A program made the translations under genes and the position numbers. A DNA stretch of 23,274 bases. It comes from Rusavskia elegans. Its lineage: Eukaryota; Ascomycota; Lecanoromycetes; Teloschistales; Teloschistaceae. Below are positions 19,809 to 23,274 of this stretch, in pieces. The stretch's first letter is position 1. Each line of letters opens with the position of its first letter. The notes below the pieces were generated by a model that saw nothing but the letters and a program-made list of their open reading frames with translations, searched no databases and was not told where the DNA came from. The stretch covers positions 1-23,274 of the forward strand of contig SAUG01000146.1 of assembly GCA_011316305.1 (NCBI GenBank). Direction: 5' to 3'.

Positions 19809-20319
19809 AAATAGGTTCCGTGGTCGAGGGGTCGATTCAGGGGTTGGATTTCGTTATCGATAAGGGTTTCAGCAATAAGACGAGCTGTTTTTTCACGTAT
19901 GCAGATTGCTACCTTCCATATTTATCCCATCAGTGGGCATCGAATACATCGACTGTCATCCAGACATCCAATATCTTTATCTGTTGCTCGTCCTTCTCCA
20001 CCCAATGTTCAAGCGCCCTATGTACTTATGGGAGGATACCTCTCTGGCTTCCCTTGATCGCTTCCTGGATTGGATGTCAATATACCCTGTTTGCATTGGA
20101 CGGATCACCTTCTACCATACTCCGCCTTCGGTTTTTTCTGTTGGCTAGCCGCGAACTGCGACGAAGAGGGTCCTCTGACCTGGTACCAGGAAGCCTACTT
20201 GGTGATACCGACAGCCGCCTGCTCGTCTCTCGCTCCTGTAGGGAAAGACTGGTTTGCCGGTCATCTTGTAGGCTTCGGCACATTGTCTCGACCTTGTCTT
20301 TCTGGCTCTCCGTGAGGGC
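19809..20319. other. Intergenic region between FMN1 and the T5orf172 relic
   Basis: It should include the FMN1 promoter, as FMN1 is transcribed leftward. Plus-strand frames (19685-20323, 19906-20148) have no motifs and start within the FMN1 shadow. No gene is supported. Confidence 0.45.
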
Positions 20320-21426
20320 CTAGGTGCCCTTCGACCCTTTCTCGCACGGCTTTTCCCTGATCGAAGCAGTCCACTTCCTGACCCCATCAATCGCTTCGGG
20401 CACGGAGCTCTCGAACCATTCATTATGGCACTCTTGGCATTTCCGGCATTCGAGCTCCTTCTTGCGATAAAAACGGAGCTGTGCATGCACAATCCTCTCG
20501 AATCGGTAGACAAAGGGAATCGGTACGAGATCCTCCTCGGTCTTGGAGAAGAGTAGCTCAGGTACGGGACCACTTTTCTTTTGCCAATCTCGAAGGCACT
20601 CTTCCGGCATCCGACTGGTCACCCCGATCTTGATATGGCCGAAATTACCGTTGAAATTCTAGATGTATATGTAGCCTTCTCTCTGTAACTCTCTGGGTGT
20701 GAGTGTCATTCTCATAGCCCCTTCGATGAAGGCTTTCGTATTCACTATGCTTTTGGCTCTCGTATCAAACAGTACGAACGTACGAATGCAGATGGCGGTA
20801 CCGTCGTATCCACGCGACCGAACAAAACTTATTGCCTGAGCGAGCGATATCCTCGGAATTTGAGAGACTTGGGAACGGGCCCAGGTGCAGTCCCTCTTCG
20901 TTGGATCGATCGCAGCTGCCCATCATTCGGTCAAAGCAAGCGCTTTGTCTTGGTGCTGTCTTTTGCAAAGCAGTAAGTTTACCAGCAGTCCCAGTTGATC
21001 TACTAGGGGTTTCCAATCCCGGCTGAGCGAGTTCTCCTTCTCCAATTGCTTCAATATTTTCCGTGCTGCCCTTACCGACGACTTTGCAATGCCGTATGTG
21101 CATTTTATTACTTTACGGGTGTTGGCAACGAAGGTATTCGTATCACCTTCGAGATTGATATTGAGTTTTCCAGCGAGAATGGACAATGCAAGTTCTTCAA
21201 TGCTGTTCTCTTGCTTGACAAATGCCTTGCCGTCTAAGATGATGGTTGACGTTACACACCCGGTTGTTTGCTTCAGCTCAGGTAATGACTGTTGGTCTGG
21301 GGGATCACGCACGGGGATGGAAGCATCTACGTGATCTTCGGGTAGATGTGGACTTGGGCTTTCGAACAATTCCCAAGGCTCTTCGCCTATTGTGATTGTC
21401 GGGGTAGCTTCATTCTGTTTGATCAT
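20320..21426 (-). pseudogene. T5orf172 (GIY-YIG-like) domain gene with two in-frame stops
   Basis: A single minus-strand frame of exactly 369 codons (ATG 21426 to the stop at 20320) is open except for TGA at 20925-20923 (codon 168) and TAG at 20661-20659 (codon 256). The C-terminal part has the T5orf172 pattern: GYIYI, then the TAG, NFNGNFGHIKIGVTSR and PEECLRDWQKKSG. These resemble the GIY and K-I-G-x-T elements of GIY-YIG-fold nucleases. The continuation (YRFERIVHAQLRFYRKKELEC, CQECHNEWFE, EAIDGVRKWTASIR) is the tail usual in fungal members. The N-terminal half has WELFESPSPHLPEDHVDAS and a Cys-containing LLLCKRQH segment. Both stops could come from one C-to-T change (CGA to TGA, CAG to TAG). 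No intron I could place removes them without deleting conserved sequence. Decay is likely; sequencing error or readthrough is the alternative. Confidence 0.7.
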
Positions 21427-22963
21427 TCTCGTGTCTACGCTGCTAAGATATGTGTCCTTCGTTCGGCAAGCGGGGGACTAGACACCTCCATCTTTGCGCA
21501 AACCGAACGCTCTAGCAGTGCAAGCGATGCACCATTCAAGACCATACCGAGCATTGGTATTCCTATCACCCAGCTTTTGGGAGGTTTTATTGCCACCTCT
21601 AGGCTCCTATGACGATCTCAGCGTGCACGGAGACGATCCTGACAGCCACAACGTCTTCGACGGTCATCACACCCTCCACAAAGAAACACAACGGGCATGA
21701 TGGGCATAAAGGGCTCCACTTTCGAAACAGCCAATAAGAATGGTCGAGTCAGCTCGACTGTCTCTGGTGGCATTTCAAAGCCAGTTTACAGGGATACACA
21801 GCCGAACGCTGGCGCAAGGTTGCGAGGGTGGTCCATTCGTTGAATAACCGGGGGGACAAGCCACATGTCCATGATCGGAACAGATGATGCAGGTCGATCC
21901 CGAGGCGATGGGCCCGTTTCAACAGTCAGGTGTACCATGCCCACACCGAGTACCTCCGCCCACGCGCCGGACCGAGGCCCCGGTCCTTGGGGCAGATGTG
22001 CATGCAAGAGGTTATCGCCTTTGCATGCATCGGCATAACAGCAGAGGTGCATCGGCATAATGAGAAACGGGATCTCGCTTACTTCGACTGCTTCTTGAGA
22101 AATACCCGGCTCAGACAGGCAGCATTTAGCGAGCATCTCAATCCCAAGCAATGCAGGAACCAGATGCAGAGACAACTGTCACGAGCTACTCCCAACAAGA
22201 CCTCCAGCATTGCAGGATATGCAACCGCGCTGTGTTTGGGACCTTGTCATGAGGGAGTGACAAATCGCGACTACTGAGACCAGGGTGTCGATGGATCTGT
22301 GGAATGGGTTATCTATCGATCCTGGCAACCCTGCGGCCTGACAAAGCCTGCGGACTGACAAAGCTTGCAGACTGACAGTAGCTGACAGCGTGGTGGTTGC
22401 ACGGACGATGGTCCACCTCCAGTGGCCCGTTGTAGTCTTGCAGCGTTATCTCGTTGCATAGGCAGGGCGTTAATCGAAGCCATCTGTCAACACTGCATTG
22501 CGTCCGTACCAGCGATCTACATCGTTGGCACCTTGCTGTCCACATACTGGGTTATGAAGGACCTTTACTTGCATCAGTGATTTGAGCGATAATGCTTAGG
22601 TGGTGAGCGGTGACTTGTGCATTCCTCATGTTGAATTAGATATGGAAAATGGAACGATTGGGTTTGCGGATCGCAGGATCAGGAGTATGTATGTATGTAA
22701 ACCTGTCATAATTTCGAGAAGCGTCATATGAAACCGTAACAAATCTATGCCCGTAAATTGTATCATCCTTGGTCTTGCCATCCCATACGCTTCTGACGTA
22801 GTCGTACTCTACATACTGTACTCTGTGAGTTGCAAAAACAAATCTCCAACGTTTCACATCCCCCCCCCCTCCCCAACCATCAACACAAACCCATCGAAAC
22901 CCTCATACCCCATACCCCAATCTCCCAATCCTAATTCCTTTATTCTAACCTCCCACACAAACC
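21427..22963. other. Long region without a recognised gene, upstream of ATG12
   Basis: About 1.5 kb with overlapping frames of 60-130 codons on both strands (for example 21786-22175 minus, 21930-22277 plus) and no domain-like motif. It contains a 17-bp tandem repeat (22330-22380) and, close to ATG12, a C-rich leader with a run of nine C at about 22861. A further upstream exon of the T5orf172 relic could lie at its left edge. Confidence 0.45.
22330..22380. repeat. 17-bp tandem repeat, three degenerate copies
   Basis: CCTGCGGCCTGACAAAG, CCTGCGGACTGACAAAG and CTTGCAGACTGACAGTA follow head to tail; a further CTGACAG continues after them. Copies 1 and 2 differ at one position; copy 3 is more diverged. 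Confidence 0.8.
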
Positions 22964-23135
22964 ATGACATCCTCCCCAACCTCCGAACCCCCCATCCCCG
23001 ATTCCCCCACCCCCGCCAACACCTCCATCCCCCTCCCACTCAGCGCCTCCATCCTCTTAACATCCTTACCACAAGACGCTACAACCGCTCTCGACCAGGC
23101 TACGGCGGCTGCAACGGCTGATGTCCCTGAGAAAG
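22964..23135 (+). CDS. atg12: Ubiquitin-like autophagy protein Atg12, first exon only
   Basis: Atg12 is a ubiquitin-like modifier conjugated to Atg5; the conjugate, with Atg16, drives Atg8 lipidation during autophagosome formation in the cytosol. The exon starts at ATG 22964 and ends at a GTACGT donor (23136) in phase 1, leaving 57 codons. The sequence is Ser/Thr/Pro-rich and disordered (MTSSPTSEPPIPDSPTPANT), then LPLSASILLTSLPQDATTAL. The latter matches the conserved segment before the ubiquitin fold in filamentous-fungal Atg12 (LPL-SAS-LT-LP-DA). The ubiquitin-like fold itself and the C-terminal Gly lie beyond the window. The identification rests on this short segment alone. Confidence 0.65.
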
Positions 23136-23239
23136 GTACGTGTGTTATTCTCCTATGGTTATGATTATAATTGTGGTTTTGATTTGGGTTTTTCTATGCA
23201 TGCGGTCTTTGTGGGTTTTTTGGGGTTTGATGGGAGTGG

Positions 23240-23241
<2 letters not shown>

Positions 23242-23274
<33 letters not shown>
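23242..23274. other. Run of 33 G at the window end
   Basis: The window, inside the presumed first intron of atg12, ends in an unbroken homopolymer of at least 33 G after a G/T-rich stretch. This looks like a contig-end artefact (two-colour chemistry poly-G) rather than biology, but a true G tract cannot be excluded. Confidence 0.7.

Noticed and set aside
19685..20323. 212-codon plus-strand open frame
   Set aside because: It starts inside the antisense of FMN1, begins with repeat-encoded Gly/Arg-rich sequence and shows no domain.
1..23274. CRISPR arrays, tRNA or rRNA genes, bacterial-type operons
   Set aside because: Looked for regularly spaced repeats and B-box-like GGTTCGANNCC sequences and found none; exon-intron structure shows eukaryotic nuclear DNA.

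Overview
The window is nuclear DNA of a filamentous ascomycete (Pezizomycotina). Genes are split by short introns (mostly 47-80 nt, GT...AG). Several products are typical of this group: an AcuK-type Zn2Cys6/PAS regulator, a DHA1-type drug exporter, an STL/quinate-type sugar transporter, an Atg12 N-terminus and a fungal riboflavin kinase. I cannot place it below that level.

Layout. 1-1064 (+) is the 3' part of an MFS sugar transporter; its first visible intron contains a hairpin-forming repeat. 1065-3839 holds no recognised intact gene, but 1816-2650 (+) carries an unrecognised, apparently broken reading frame. 3840-5243 (+) is a five-exon gene for a Ser/Tyr-rich protein ending in Cys/His zinc-binding motifs. 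5244-6419 contains a MITE-like element whose core matches the repeat in the first intron, in inverted orientation. 6420-9173 (+) is an intronless GTPBP1/2-like GTPase. 9174-12733 is sparse: a 16-bp minisatellite, one candidate exon, microsatellites and a tiny Cys-rich zinc-binding ORF on the minus strand. 12734-15107 (+) is a nine-exon DHA1 transporter with an apparent 1-nt frameshift in the last exon. 16385-18666 (+) is the AcuK/Ert1-type regulator of gluconeogenesis. Convergent to it, 19044-19760 (-) is FMN1. 20320-21426 (-) is a T5orf172 (GIY-YIG-like) gene with two in-frame stops. 22964-23135 (+) is the first exon of ATG12. The window ends in 33 consecutive G.

These are independent fungal transcription units, not an operon. 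The intact ones cover carbon-source regulation (AcuK), flavin cofactor synthesis (FMN1), membrane transport, autophagy (Atg12) and a ribosome-related GTPase. The accessory material lies between them: a MITE/introner-like repeat, a nonsense-bearing GIY-YIG-like gene, a frameshifted transporter, an unassigned broken frame and a 45-residue zinc-knuckle protein. I found no convincing new multi-gene system. The repeat sitting at the 5' edge of an intron and the tiny Cys-rich ORF are the most worthwhile leads.

All splice sites were assigned by eye from reading-frame continuity and family motifs, without transcript evidence.
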